A DNA stretch of 64,000 bases from Flavobacteriales bacterium (GCA_020635795.1 JACJZD010000001.1:1497001-1561000); one strand, 5' to 3'. Shown: positions 18,997 through 27,460, numbered from the stretch's first letter. Numbers and translations are program-made. Notes: generated by a model not told the origin, from the letters alone.

Positions 18997-19854
18997 ATGA
19001 AAAATGTAAAAACTATTTTAGTTGCTGCTGCTTTAGTAGCTACAACAAGCATATTTGCTCAAATTGAATCGCCACAACCTAGCCCAACGGCTACCATTAA
19101 ACAAAAAGTGGGTTTAACCGATGTGGAAGTAACTTACTCTAGACCAGGGGTTAAAGACCGTGTAATTTTTGGCGATTTAGAAAAATACGATGTATTGTGG
19201 AGAACAGGTGCTAACGCTACAACTAAAGTCAAATTTAGCGATGCAGTAAAAATAAACGGAACAGGAATACCTGCAGGAGAATATTCGTTGTTTACCATTC
19301 CTGGAAAAGACGAATGGACGATAGTGTTTAATAAAAACTTGACTTTGTGGGGAACTGCTGGTTACAAAGAAGAAGAAGATGTTGCTCGTTTTAATGTAAA
19401 AGCAAGCAAATTGAACGATAAAATAGAAACCCTTACCATCGATTTTAGCGATTTTACTTTTGGTGGTGCTAAAATGTACTTGAAATGGGAAAATACCATG
19501 GTGGCTTTCCAAATTGAAACCAATGCTACCGAGCAGGTAGAAAAACAAATTAAGACACAACTGATTGACGGACCAAGTGCAGGTTCTTATGCTGCTGCTG
19601 CACGTTTTTATTTAGAAAACGGAAAAGACCTGACACAAGCACTTACGTGGATGAACAAAGCGGTTGAAAAACGACCTGAAGCATTTTGGTATATACACCA
19701 ACAAGCACAAATTTTAGCTAAAATGGGTAAAAACAAGGAAGCCATTGCTGCTGCCGAAAAATCAATGAAAATGGCTAAGGAAAACAAAGATGGTGATTTT
19801 GGATACGTTGCCAACAACGAAAAATTGATTAAAGAATTACAAGGTAAAAAGTAA
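18997..19854 (+). CDS. DUF2911 domain-containing secreted protein
   Basis: A 285-residue protein with a signal peptide (1-22, SIFAQ). The DUF2911 domain spans about 25-170, with VEVTYSRPGVKDRVIFGDL, VLWRTGANATTKVKFSD and GIPAGEYSLFTIPG. A C-terminal helical region (about 195-275) looks like one or two TPR-type repeats (EAFWYIHQQAQILAKMGKNKEAI). DUF2911 has no established function but is widespread in Bacteroidota periplasmic proteins. It follows the barrel gene on the same strand after 40 bp, with its own promoter box, and a hairpin with a T-run follows the stop. Confidence 0.9.
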   Translation: MKNVKTILVAAALVATTSIFAQIESPQPSPTATIKQKVGLTDVEVTYSRPGVKDRVIFGDLEKYDVLWRTGANATTKVKFSDAVKINGTGIPAGEYSLFTIPGKDEWTIVFNKNLTLWGTAGYKEEEDVARFNVKASKLNDKIETLTIDFSDFTFGGAKMYLKWENTMVAFQIETNATEQVEKQIKTQLIDGPSAGSYAAAARFYLENGKDLTQALTWMNKAVEKRPEAFWYIHQQAQILAKMGKNKEAIAAAEKSMKMAKENKDGDFGYVANNEKLIKELQGKK

Positions 19855-19873
19855 TATTTTTATTTATAATAAC

Positions 19874-19908
19874 AAAAAAGGGGGAGTCAATTGGCTGCCT
19901 CTTTTTTT
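19874..19908 (+). terminator. probable intrinsic terminator after the DUF2911 gene
   Basis: AAAAAAGGGGGAG on the left and CTGCCTCTTTTTTT on the right can form an imperfect GC-containing stem ending in a T run, 20 bases after the stop. Pairing includes wobble and mismatches. Confidence 0.5.
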
Positions 19909-19960
19909 GTTTTTAAACCATACCAAGTATTTAATAAAGATTTAGTTTATATTTGATACA

Positions 19961-20042
19961 AGATAGATATGACGAATTATTTACTTTTATCATATCTATC
20001 TCTACTAAAATAGGTAGATATGTATGATTAAGTCATACATAT
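19961..20042. repeat. two consecutive inverted repeats upstream of the DUF4145 gene
   Basis: AGATAGATATGA (19961-19972) pairs perfectly with TCATATCTATCT (19990-20001). ATATGTATGA (20018-20027) pairs perfectly with TCATACATAT (20033-20042) around the loop TTAAG. They lie 34 to 115 bases before the DUF4145 start and may be operators, a leader structure or recombination-site structure. Confidence 0.6.
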
Positions 20043-20048
20043 AAATAA

Positions 20049-20058
20049 GTTATGTACA
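20049..20058. repeat. left arm of a near-perfect inverted pair bracketing the DUF4145 gene
   Basis: GTTATGTACA here is the reverse complement, with one mismatch, of TGTGCATAAC at 20710-20719 just after the DUF4145 stop. Such paired GTTATG...GCATAAC ends resemble the outer half-sites of integron cassettes, but a full attC is not present. Confidence 0.45.
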
Positions 20059-20075
20059 ATTTTAAATGACAAACA

Positions 20076-20705
20076 ATGAAATACATTGAACCAACAGTAT
20101 TATCACGTTCCTTCACATGTCCGCATTGTGGGACAATTTCAATGCAAGACTGGTGGGTAAGAAATTGGAGTGGCAATCAACATCCACATAACAACGACTA
20201 TAATCCATTACGAGTCGGGACATGCCAACATTGCCAAAAGAATACTTTGTGGGTAATGACAACAATGTATTATCCTGACAACGGAAACGCTCCTTTCCCA
20301 AATCCCGAAATGCCAGAAAGTGTAAAAAAATTATACACTGAAGCATCGGCAATCCATATGAAATCCCCAAGAGGTGCAGCAGCTCTTTTGCGACTTGGAA
20401 TACAGGTATTATGCAACGAACTCGGAGAACCTGGGAAAAACATTAATACAGACATTGCTAGTTTAGTGAAAAAGGGACTTCCAGAAATCGTTCAACAGTC
20501 TTTAGATATTGTTCGGGTAACTGGAAATGACGCTGTTCATCCGGGAAAAATTGACACAGATAACCCTCAAACTGTTGGACAACTTTTTGAACTTACAAAT
20601 ATTATTGTTGAATACATGATTGCATTACCCAAAAAAGTTAGTGGCATTTATAAAGCACTACCTGCGGACAAAGTTGGGGCAATAAAAGACAGAGATAAAA
20701 AATAA
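20076..20705 (+). CDS. DUF4145 domain-containing protein with N-terminal zinc ribbon
   Basis: A 209-residue soluble protein. A four-cysteine zinc ribbon lies at about 15-56 (CPHCGT and CQHCQK). The DUF4145 domain spans about 90-190, with SPRGAAALLRLGIQVLCNEL and RVTGNDAVHPGKI. DUF4145 is a HEPN-like helical domain that often appears alone or fused to nucleases in defence or accessory loci; its activity is not established. The gene stands alone, is preceded by two hairpins, and is bracketed by a 9-of-10 inverted pair. It is squeezed 26 bp from the end of the convergent M43 gene, so it looks like an inserted accessory gene. It could be a small stand-alone defence or RNA-related protein; that is inference. 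Confidence 0.85.
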   Translation: MKYIEPTVLSRSFTCPHCGTISMQDWWVRNWSGNQHPHNNDYNPLRVGTCQHCQKNTLWVMTTMYYPDNGNAPFPNPEMPESVKKLYTEASAIHMKSPRGAAALLRLGIQVLCNELGEPGKNINTDIASLVKKGLPEIVQQSLDIVRVTGNDAVHPGKIDTDNPQTVGQLFELTNIIVEYMIALPKKVSGIYKALPADKVGAIKDRDKK

Positions 20706-20709
20706 AAAC

Positions 20710-20719
20710 TGTGCATAAC
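20710..20719. repeat. right arm of the inverted pair bracketing the DUF4145 gene
   Basis: TGTGCATAAC, 5 bases after the DUF4145 stop, matches the reverse complement of 20049-20058 at 9 of 10 positions. The next bases (to 20731) run directly to the end of the M43 gene. Confidence 0.45.
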
Positions 20720-20731
20720 ATCGGTTTGGCG

Positions 20732-22021
20732 TTACTTCGAAATCAATATTTTTTTGGTGGTGGTTTTTGTATCATCTGTTAATCGTACAAAATAAATACC
20801 GTTGGTTAAATCGGTGGTGTTTAACACATATTTTGCATAAACGTTGGTAATGTTTTTAGTCAACATTACTTTACCCACCACATCCAACACCTCTAATTTT
20901 TCAAAATTGTATTCGCCCGGCCACTCTAAAGTAACACCGGTACTCGCAGGGTTGGGGTAAACAATTAACGATGCAGATGGTAAAATTTCGCTTATGGCTG
21001 TACCCCCACATTTGTTTGATGATAACAACGAAACCCTCGCCGTATTTAAAAACGACCACATTCTGTCTTTTTGCCCCTTGGTAAACATGTTCATACAAGC
21101 ATCGGTAGAGTAATCCATGTAGTTTTCTAACATATCTGGCGGGTCGTAACCGTTCCAAAAAGGCTCTAAAGCATCATCACAGGTATTGTTGGTTAAGGTA
21201 CAAATTTGTTGCGAAGCTGCGGCTGCATTAGGTGTATCATAAACATAATCGGTAGAATCGCAATCGCCATCACCCCAAATGTGTCGTAATCCAAAATAGT
21301 GTCCTATTTCGTGGCTGGCTGTTCTTCCTAAATTGGCTGGGTCGGCGGCAGCATCCCAAGGTCGGTAACCAGTATGTTGGTAAGTTAACACCAAACCATC
21401 AGTTAAAGGATTGTCGCCCGGAAATTGAGCATAACCCAGAACCAAAGGAGAGCCATTAAAATACATATCACACACCCAAATATTTAAATAATCGGAAGCA
21501 GGCCAAGGATTAACACCACCAGTAGTATCACTTTTTACTTTATTATCAAAAGGTGAAAAAGAAAAATCGTTAGCAGTTGTTGTAACTCTATTTATACCTG
21601 TGGTAAAATTACCAAGAGGGTCAACATTGGCTAAACAAAATTGGATTTCAACATCGGCAGCCAATGAGTCAAATTCTGCTCTGGTGTTAACGGTATCAGG
21701 GTTTGTTCGTCGGTAATCTTCGTTCATTACACGCAATTGCGAATAAATAATAGAATCAGGAACATTTTGTGCAGGAATAGAAGGATTGTAAACCACATGA
21801 AACACTACTGGTATAGTTGCCACTGTTTTTTTAGCTGTTGGATTGTTGTTTAACCAGTTTTTAGCAAGTTGCTCCGCTTGAAATCTACTTATAGCTAAAG
21901 AAGGATTGTTTTCTAACATTTTATTGTGGTTGTGCATGGTACCACATTTTTCAAGTGTTTGAGCAAAAGTTGTACTCATTACCACTATTAAAGCCATTAC
22001 AGCAATAGATAATTTTTTCAT
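20732..22021 (-). CDS. M43 (pappalysin-like) zinc metalloprotease with T9SS sorting domain
   Basis: A 429-residue exoprotease. After a signal peptide (about 1-20, TTFAQ) comes a propeptide-like stretch, then the metzincin core with the zinc site HEIGHYFGLRHIWGD near residue 237. A met-turn-type stretch (MLENYMDYSTDACMNMFTKGQ) follows near 300. The C-terminal 75 residues are a type A T9SS sorting domain (VYPNPASTGVTL, VVGKVML, NGIYFVRLTDD). The ATG at 22021 is taken as start; a TTG two codons earlier is less likely. Expected activity is extracellular peptide degradation, with substrates unknown. The gene is monocistronic and converges on the DUF4145 gene. Confidence 0.93.
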   Translation of the reverse strand: MKKLSIAVMALIVVMSTTFAQTLEKCGTMHNHNKMLENNPSLAISRFQAEQLAKNWLNNNPTAKKTVATIPVVFHVVYNPSIPAQNVPDSIIYSQLRVMNEDYRRTNPDTVNTRAEFDSLAADVEIQFCLANVDPLGNFTTGINRVTTTANDFSFSPFDNKVKSDTTGGVNPWPASDYLNIWVCDMYFNGSPLVLGYAQFPGDNPLTDGLVLTYQHTGYRPWDAAADPANLGRTASHEIGHYFGLRHIWGDGDCDSTDYVYDTPNAAAASQQICTLTNNTCDDALEPFWNGYDPPDMLENYMDYSTDACMNMFTKGQKDRMWSFLNTARVSLLSSNKCGGTAISEILPSASLIVYPNPASTGVTLEWPGEYNFEKLEVLDVVGKVMLTKNITNVYAKYVLNTTDLTNGIYFVRLTDDTKTTTKKILISK

Positions 22022-22181
22022 AATCAACTTGTTTAAGTTTTAGTTTGGCTAAAATAAATAAAAATGAATTTTATCTAGCATCATTTTTACCAGTGGCAAA
22101 TAAAAAGTTTAAATGGGAAGGTTATTTAACAAAGCACATTGTTTTTGTTTATTTTAACTCGTTTCACGTGTTTTTAACTCA

Positions 22182-22913
22182 TTATAAATTTAAAAACTGT
22201 TTTAATTCTTGGTACCTCAACCTACTAACACTTAACTTAATATTTCCATTTAAAATGACTTGGTAATTGTCTTTTCCAAATTTTTCAATTTTTGTTAATT
22301 CATCTACATTAATAATAAAAGAACGATGTATTCGAACAAACTTTGAAGCATCTAACTGTTCTTCTAAAACCTTCATTGTAATATGCTTTAAATGTTTACC
22401 TGTACGAGTATAAATCATCACATAATCATCTTCTGATTCGAAATAAATAATATCATTAATTGGAATAACCACAACATTATTAGATGATTTTACCACAATT
22501 TTATTTATTGCAGTAGATTTTAATACATGGTTTTTTAATTGCTCGATATTATTTGATGTTTTAGTACCAACCTTACTTAAAGCTTGTTTAAACCGTTCTT
22601 TAGAAAATGGCTTTAATAAATAATCAACCGCATTTAATTCAAATGCCTTGATAGCAAATTCGTCATAAGCAGTGGTAAATATTATTTTTGGATATTCATC
22701 CAACAATTCTAGTAATTCTATACCTGTTAGTTTAGGCATTTGCACATCTAAAAAAACGATATCTGGTTTTAACTCATTAATGGCTTTTAAACCCGAAAAA
22801 CCATTATCAAATTCTCCAATTAGTTCAATATCTTTTTCTGAACTCAAAAAATTTTTAATTAAATCTCTTGCCAATGGCTCATCTTCAATTATAATTGCTT
22901 TTAGCTTTGTCAT
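22182..22913 (-). CDS. LytTR-type response regulator
   Basis: A 243-residue DNA-binding response regulator. The receiver domain (1-120) has the acidic pair in IIEDEPL, phospho-acceptor Asp near residue 52 in IVFLDVQMPK, and Lys in LLKPFSKERF. A LytTR DNA-binding domain follows (about 140-243, with YFESEDDYVMIYTRTGKH and FVRIHRSFIINVDEL). Its ATG overlaps the stop of the upstream LytS-type kinase gene by one base (TAATG), so the two form a coupled pair. Target genes are unknown; the LiaF-like gene in the same operon suggests an envelope-stress theme. Confidence 0.95.
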   Translation of the reverse strand: MTKLKAIIIEDEPLARDLIKNFLSSEKDIELIGEFDNGFSGLKAINELKPDIVFLDVQMPKLTGIELLELLDEYPKIIFTTAYDEFAIKAFELNAVDYLLKPFSKERFKQALSKVGTKTSNNIEQLKNHVLKSTAINKIVVKSSNNVVVIPINDIIYFESEDDYVMIYTRTGKHLKHITMKVLEEQLDASKFVRIHRSFIINVDELTKIEKFGKDNYQVILNGNIKLSVSRLRYQELKQFLNL

Positions 22914-23953
22914 TATTGAGGGATTTTTATGTTAAGCTTAAATAAATGTTGGCTTTTTTCTGTAGTTAATAAATCACGCTTTCTATATATTAAAAACAAT
23001 CGTTCTTGAATATTTTTAAGTCCAATACCTTCTCCTTTTGTTTGTTTTGCTGATGCATCATAATCGTTTACAACTGTAATAAACAAGGTATTATCTTCAA
23101 TCTTTGTATCCATAACTATAGCAATAGGTTCAACACTTTCATAAACACCATGTTTTATAGCATTCTCAAAAATTGGTTGTAATATCATTGCTGGAACTTT
23201 AGCTGTTAAATAATTATTGTTAATGTTTAGTTTAAAATCTAAACGCTTTCCAAACCTTATTTTTTCAATTTCTAAATACAATTTGATGTTATCTAACTCC
23301 ATACCCATAGTGGTTACTTGCTCATTTTCATTGCTTAATGCATAGCGTAAATACTCAGAAAGTTTTATAATCATGTCTTGAGCTTTTTCGGGGCTAGTTA
23401 TGGTTAAGGAACTTATCGAGTTCAAACTATTGAACAAAAAATGTGGGTTAATTTGATTTTTTAAGGCACTCAATTCTACTTCTTTAAGTACGGTTTTAAG
23501 TTTAAACTCTTGTTTTATTCGTTCTTGATTATCTTGGTAAAATACAACCACATAATATACTAGAATAAATGCTAAATAGTAAAAAATGCCACTTATAATC
23601 CGCCAAGGAAATGAACCTTCTAAAAACAATAAATAAAAATCGTCAGAAACAGCATATTTTAAAATTAAGTAGCCACTAATTAACCATAAGCCAATAATTA
23701 TTAATGATGATACAAGGTGACTGGCAAAAAGTGCAACAAAATTTTTACTCGTTTTATTGTATCGAACTACATACCATAAGCTGATTCCTAAAAAAGCAAA
23801 AAAAATGTTGAACAACAAGCTATCTACAATTGCAATTTTTATCGAAATATGATAATACCAATGTAAAACAGCAAAGTGTGCTCCAATAATAATGAACCAC
23901 ACTGCTGCATAATTTAATAAGTACTTTTTGTTGCTGGTTATTGGGTTTAACAT
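22913..23953 (-). CDS. LytS-type membrane sensor histidine kinase
   Basis: A 346-residue kinase. Four hydrophobic helices fill about residues 10-145, with no large periplasmic domain. A short linker leads to the His_kinase region with phospho-acceptor His near 171 in LKNQINPHFLFNSLNS, and an HATPase domain follows (PAMILQPIFENAIKHG, GEGIGLKNIQERL). It is the partner of the LytTR regulator that overlaps its 3' end by one base. The LiaF-like membrane gene lies 22 bp upstream in the same direction. Sensing within the membrane is plausible from the domain layout. Confidence 0.94.
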   Translation of the reverse strand: MLNPITSNKKYLLNYAAVWFIIIGAHFAVLHWYYHISIKIAIVDSLLFNIFFAFLGISLWYVVRYNKTSKNFVALFASHLVSSLIIIGLWLISGYLILKYAVSDDFYLLFLEGSFPWRIISGIFYYLAFILVYYVVVFYQDNQERIKQEFKLKTVLKEVELSALKNQINPHFLFNSLNSISSLTITSPEKAQDMIIKLSEYLRYALSNENEQVTTMGMELDNIKLYLEIEKIRFGKRLDFKLNINNNYLTAKVPAMILQPIFENAIKHGVYESVEPIAIVMDTKIEDNTLFITVVNDYDASAKQTKGEGIGLKNIQERLFLIYRKRDLLTTEKSQHLFKLNIKIPQ

Positions 23954-23975
23954 AAGTATTTAAAAGTAGCAGAAA

Positions 23976-24680
23976 TTAATAACTTTTTACTTCTCCACCA
24001 CCAAAAATATTTACTCCTTTTATTATCAATACTTTACTTGAGTCGCTACCAACCACGTTTCTTTTATCATCAAAACCTCCAAAAATTGAGGTTACATCAA
24101 CACGAACATCCCAATCGTTTGGTACAATAACTTCTAACCCACCAAACATGGTAAACACATCAACAACACACTCTTTTTCAATAATATTTGCTGAAGTTAA
24201 ATCCAATTCGCTTCCTCCAAAAATACTGGTTACTTTACCGCCAATAAAATTTTCGGAAGTTATCTTTCTTTTTCCTCCGCCCATAAATGTTAACAAATCA
24301 ATAAAATTTTCTGAAGAGCCCATTTTTTTAGGGAAATTATGCCTGTTTCTTGCAGTAATCATTACTAAACCGATGGCAATAAATATGGCTGGCCAAAACA
24401 TGTTTTTAACTTCAAAAGGAATGTCAAACATTTTAGGAAGAATAAAAAAAGTTCCTATTGTGATTAAAATTAATCCTGAACGAAAATTTTGCTTGGTGTA
24501 AATATTTATTGTTCCTATAACAATAAGTAACATTTGCCATGAAATAATGATATGGCTAATACTAGCAGGTATAACATTTAGTTTTTTTGCAATTAATACT
24601 GCTCCGACAATTATAAAAATGATTCCTACTAATGATCTCTTTTTGCTTTTGTATTCGTATTTTTTTTCTGTTGGTTCCAT
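23976..24680 (-). CDS. LiaF-like membrane protein
   Basis: A 234-residue protein. Four membrane helices at about 15-110 match the LiaI/LiaF-type transmembrane region. A C-terminal right-handed beta-repeat domain follows (GGKRKITSENFIGGKVTSIFG, GGLEVIVPNDWDVRVDVTSI, NIFGGGEVKSY), as in the LiaF C-terminal family (DUF2154-like). In Firmicutes, LiaF negatively controls a cell-envelope-stress kinase. Here it is first in an operon with a LytS-type kinase and a LytTR regulator, so an equivalent accessory role is likely but inferred. A TACTTTTG promoter box lies 27 bases before the ATG. Confidence 0.88.
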   Translation of the reverse strand: MEPTEKKYEYKSKKRSLVGIIFIIVGAVLIAKKLNVIPASISHIIISWQMLLIVIGTINIYTKQNFRSGLILITIGTFFILPKMFDIPFEVKNMFWPAIFIAIGLVMITARNRHNFPKKMGSSENFIDLLTFMGGGKRKITSENFIGGKVTSIFGGSELDLTSANIIEKECVVDVFTMFGGLEVIVPNDWDVRVDVTSIFGGFDDKRNVVGSDSSKVLIIKGVNIFGGGEVKSY

Positions 24681-24706
24681 TATTTTAAGTTTTAAAATTT
24701 ATAGAC

Positions 24707-24714
24707 CAAAAGTA
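24707..24714 (-). promoter_or_regulatory. -7 promoter box for the LiaF-LytS-LytTR operon
   Basis: TACTTTTG on the minus strand fits TAnnTTTG, 27 bases upstream of the first gene of the three-gene operon. Confidence 0.5.
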
Positions 24715-24900
24715 TGTCAGACATTTTACTTATGAAATAACTATTAGGTAACTGGTAGTAAATTTTCGGTAAAGTGTGCTTTTTCAGTTTGAACTGAGTT
24801 GTTTTGAATATGTTATTATCGAATAATAAACAATTTAAATTTTAACCTTGACTTTAATACAAGTATTGTTAATTTTATAGGGTATAAAAAAGATAATCAC

Positions 24901-26367
24901 ATGTCGTTAAAACAATCGTTAAGCTTTAAACTACAACAGAAACTTTCGCCACAGCAAATTCAGTTAATGAAACTGTTGCAACTGCCTACCATTGCCTTAG
25001 AACAACGTATTAAGGAAGAGATGGAAAGTAATCCTGCTTTAGAAGAAGGCAACGAAGATGAATTGGAAGAAGATTTTGGTTACGACCAAGATGATGATTA
25101 CGACAAAGAAGAACCTACAGAAGCAGAAAAAGAATTTAATTTTGACGATTACATTAACGACGACGAAACCCCATCGTACAAACTAAACACCAACAACCAC
25201 AGTGCTGATGATGAAGACAGACAAATCCCATTAAGTGGAGGTGCAACTTTTCACGAATTGCTAGAAGCACAACTTACCCTATTTGATTTTGATGAAGAAG
25301 ATTACGAGATTGCGCATCATTTAATTGGAAGTTTAGACGATTCAGGTTATTTGCGTAGAGATTTAAACTCAATAGTAGATGATTTAGCCTTTACACAAAA
25401 CATTATTACCGATTTACCTCACTTAAAAAGCATTTTAAAAATTATACAACAATTCGACCCACCAGGTGTTGGTGCCGAAACTTTACAAGAATGTTTGTTG
25501 TTGCAGATAAAACGTAAAAAAGGACATTCGTTGGTACTGCTAAACGCTAAAGAAATTTTAGAAAAGTACTTTGATGAGTTTACCAAAAAGCACTATGATA
25601 AAATAATTGAGCGCTTGAATATTTCTGAAGAAGATTTAAAAGAAGTGATTGATGAAATATTAAAGCTAAACCCAAAACCAGGCAATTCGTTAAGTGAATC
25701 GTTAAAAGTAGTTCAACACATTATTCCCGATTTTATTTTAAACGTATACGATGGTGTTATTGATGTGCAATTGAACAGCCGTAATGCACCTGAATTAAAG
25801 GTTAGCCGTGAGTATTCTGACATGATGCAAGGTTATAAAGATTCAAAAGAAAAGCCAAGCAAATCTCAAAAGGATGCCTTGATGTTTGTTAAGCAAAAGT
25901 TAGATTCTGCCAAGTGGTTTATTGATGCCATTAAGCAACGACACGACACCTTAATGCTAACTATGGAAGCGATTATTCAGTATCAAAAGGATTACTTCTT
26001 GGAAGGCGACGAAACCAAAATAAACCCCATGATTTTGAAAGACATTGCAGAAGAAATAAACATGGATATTTCAACTGTTTCGAGAGTAGTAAACAGCAAG
26101 TATGTTCAAACTCCTTACGGTACTTTTTTACTAAAAACATTCTTTTCTGAGTCGTTAAGTACCGATAGTGGCGAAGAAGTTTCGAGTAGAGAAGTGAAGA
26201 AAATTTTACAAGATGCAATTGAAGATGAAAACAAAAAAAGACCTTTAACCGACGATAAATTATCGAAATTATTAAACGACAAAGGGTATAACATTGCCCG
26301 AAGAACTGTTGCAAAATATCGTGAGCAATTAAACATACCCGTTGCTAGAATGAGAAAAGAATTGTAA
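24901..26367 (+). CDS. rpoN: RNA polymerase sigma-54 factor
   Basis: A 488-residue sigma-54. Region I is Gln/Leu-rich (KLSPQQIQLMKLLQLPTIALEQ) and is the activator-responsive part. An acidic region II follows (about 45-115, runs of D and E). The core-binding and DNA-binding regions come next (DDSGYLRRDLNSIVDDL, DISTVSRVVNSKYVQTPYG), and the RpoN box ARRTVAKYRE lies close to the C-terminus. Sigma-54 needs an AAA+ enhancer-binding activator, and none is encoded in this window. A PAP2-like membrane protein gene starts one base after the stop, so the two are co-transcribed. Confidence 0.97.
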   Translation: MSLKQSLSFKLQQKLSPQQIQLMKLLQLPTIALEQRIKEEMESNPALEEGNEDELEEDFGYDQDDDYDKEEPTEAEKEFNFDDYINDDETPSYKLNTNNHSADDEDRQIPLSGGATFHELLEAQLTLFDFDEEDYEIAHHLIGSLDDSGYLRRDLNSIVDDLAFTQNIITDLPHLKSILKIIQQFDPPGVGAETLQECLLLQIKRKKGHSLVLLNAKEILEKYFDEFTKKHYDKIIERLNISEEDLKEVIDEILKLNPKPGNSLSESLKVVQHIIPDFILNVYDGVIDVQLNSRNAPELKVSREYSDMMQGYKDSKEKPSKSQKDALMFVKQKLDSAKWFIDAIKQRHDTLMLTMEAIIQYQKDYFLEGDETKINPMILKDIAEEINMDISTVSRVVNSKYVQTPYGTFLLKTFFSESLSTDSGEEVSSREVKKILQDAIEDENKKRPLTDDKLSKLLNDKGYNIARRTVAKYREQLNIPVARMRKEL

Positions 26368-26368
26368 C

Positions 26369-26986
26369 ATGAACGAACAGTATAAAACAATAGCAAAAAT
26401 TTTCTCGTACATTTTTCATCCTTTAATTATTCCAACCTTAGGAATGATGATTATTTTCAACACCAACTCGTATGTAAACTTTGCCATACCTTTCGAACTA
26501 AAAAAAGCGGTAACTATTCTGGTAGGATTAAGCACTTTTATTATCCCATCGTTAATGACCTTACTATTACTTAATCGTGGTTATATTAAATCGGTAGAAA
26601 TGGAAACAACCAAAGAGCGAATTTTACCTTATGGTTTTACCATCGTTTTTTACTTTTTTACCATTTACATGATGTTAAAAGCACCTATTCCACCCATCAT
26701 TTTTAATTTTATGATAGGAGCATTAGTATCTGTAATACTTGCCTTTATTATTAATTTAAGATGGAAAATAAGTGCCCACATGACTGGTATGGGAGGATTA
26801 ACAGGTGCATTAATTGCAATATCATTTTTGCTAAGTGTTAATTTAATTCCATTTATTGCCTTAGCTATTTTAATTAGTGGTTTAGTAGCCTCTTCGCGAT
26901 TAATCTTAAATGCACACGATCCTCTCCAATTGGTTGCAGGTTTCTTTCTTGGTATTTTTTGTCAGGTTTTTTCTATCTATTTTTAA
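26369..26986 (+). CDS. PAP2-like integral membrane protein with altered active-site motifs
   Basis: A 205-residue protein with six predicted membrane helices. The order of motifs resembles PAP2 phosphatases: KERILPYG in place of KxxxxxxRP, SAHMTGMGG in place of PSGH, and SRLILNAHDPLQLVAGFFLG in place of SRxxxxxHxxxD. The second motif keeps the His, and the third keeps Arg and His but has Asp straight after the His and Gln later. Catalytic activity on lipid or polyprenyl phosphates is therefore possible but not certain. It starts one base after rpoN. Similar proteins follow rpoN in related genomes as far as I recall. Confidence 0.65.
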   Translation: MNEQYKTIAKIFSYIFHPLIIPTLGMMIIFNTNSYVNFAIPFELKKAVTILVGLSTFIIPSLMTLLLLNRGYIKSVEMETTKERILPYGFTIVFYFFTIYMMLKAPIPPIIFNFMIGALVSVILAFIINLRWKISAHMTGMGGLTGALIAISFLLSVNLIPFIALAILISGLVASSRLILNAHDPLQLVAGFFLGIFCQVFSIYF

Positions 26987-27012
26987 TATTCGATTAATTA
27001 GATAAAAAAATA

Positions 27013-27150
27013 ACCACATAGTAACATAGGTTATACAATCTAAAGAATACATAAACCAATCATAGCATTCTCCGATATATCGGAGAAACATCTACTGTTT
27101 GGCTAAAAATGGTTGTAGTGGATATGTAAAATACGATGTTTCTATGTGGT
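27013..27150. repeat. gene-free unit with 15-bp inverted ends and a central palindrome
   Basis: ACCACATAGTAACAT (27013-27027) and ATGTTTCTATGTGGT (27136-27150) are reverse complements except for one base. Midway sits a perfect 20-bp palindrome (27068-27087, arms TTCTCCGATA and TATCGGAGAA). No convincing coding frame lies between. It resembles a miniature element or an emptied cassette of a CACATAG-type repeat family. Confidence 0.6.
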
Positions 27151-27190
27151 AAAAATAATGGTGTAAGACGAAAAATAAATAACTCCATAA

Positions 27191-27217
27191 AAAAAGCCCT
27201 ACCAAGGTAGAGCTTTT
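27191..27217. terminator. bidirectional intrinsic terminator
   Basis: AAAAAGCCCTACC and GGTAGAGCTTTT form a stem with one mismatch and a two-base loop, with A and T tracts on both sides. It lies before the 3' end of the convergent DUF2795 gene and after the rpoN unit. Confidence 0.7.
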
Positions 27218-27238
27218 CATATTTATGATGTTAATTTT

Positions 27239-27460
27239 TCAATACTCATCCTCATTAAAGAAAAAATCTTCTTTACTCGGATAATCTGGCCAAATCTCTT
27301 CAATACTGTCAAAAGTTTCGCCTTCGTCTTCTAATTCTTGTAAATTTTCAACAACTTCTAAAGGTGATCCTGTTCTTATAGCGAAATCTATCAACTCATC
27401 TTTAGTAGCAGGCCAAGGTGCGTCTTCTAGGTGAGATGCAAGTTCTAACGTCCAATACAT
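27239..27460 (-). CDS. DUF2795 domain-containing protein
   Basis: A 73-residue acidic protein beginning MYWTLELASHLEDAPWPATK. It matches the compact DUF2795 helical fold (TKDELIDFAIRTGSPLEVVENL) and ends in an acidic tail with DYPSKEDFFFNEDEY. It is a small cytosolic protein of unknown function, common in Bacteroidota. It is transcribed alone, between a terminator on its 3' side and the adenosyltransferase gene 155 bp upstream. Confidence 0.85.
   Translation of the reverse strand: MYWTLELASHLEDAPWPATKDELIDFAIRTGSPLEVVENLQELEDEGETFDSIEEIWPDYPSKEDFFFNEDEY

Noticed and set aside
19177..19560. 127-codon minus-strand frame opposite the DUF2911 gene
   Set aside because: It is antisense to a clear DUF2911 coding region. 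Its Phe/Cys/Ser-rich composition is typical of reverse-strand shadows in AT-rich genes.
20710..20731. Complete integron attC site after the DUF4145 gene
   Set aside because: Only about 22 bases separate the GCATAAC motif from the M43 stop, too short for a full attC with its inner half-sites. It is kept only as a possible remnant.
26906..27091. Minus-strand frame over the end of the PAP2-like gene and the palindrome
   Set aside because: It overlaps a well-supported gene and a repeat unit, has no recognisable domain and reads like composition-driven hydrophobic sequence.
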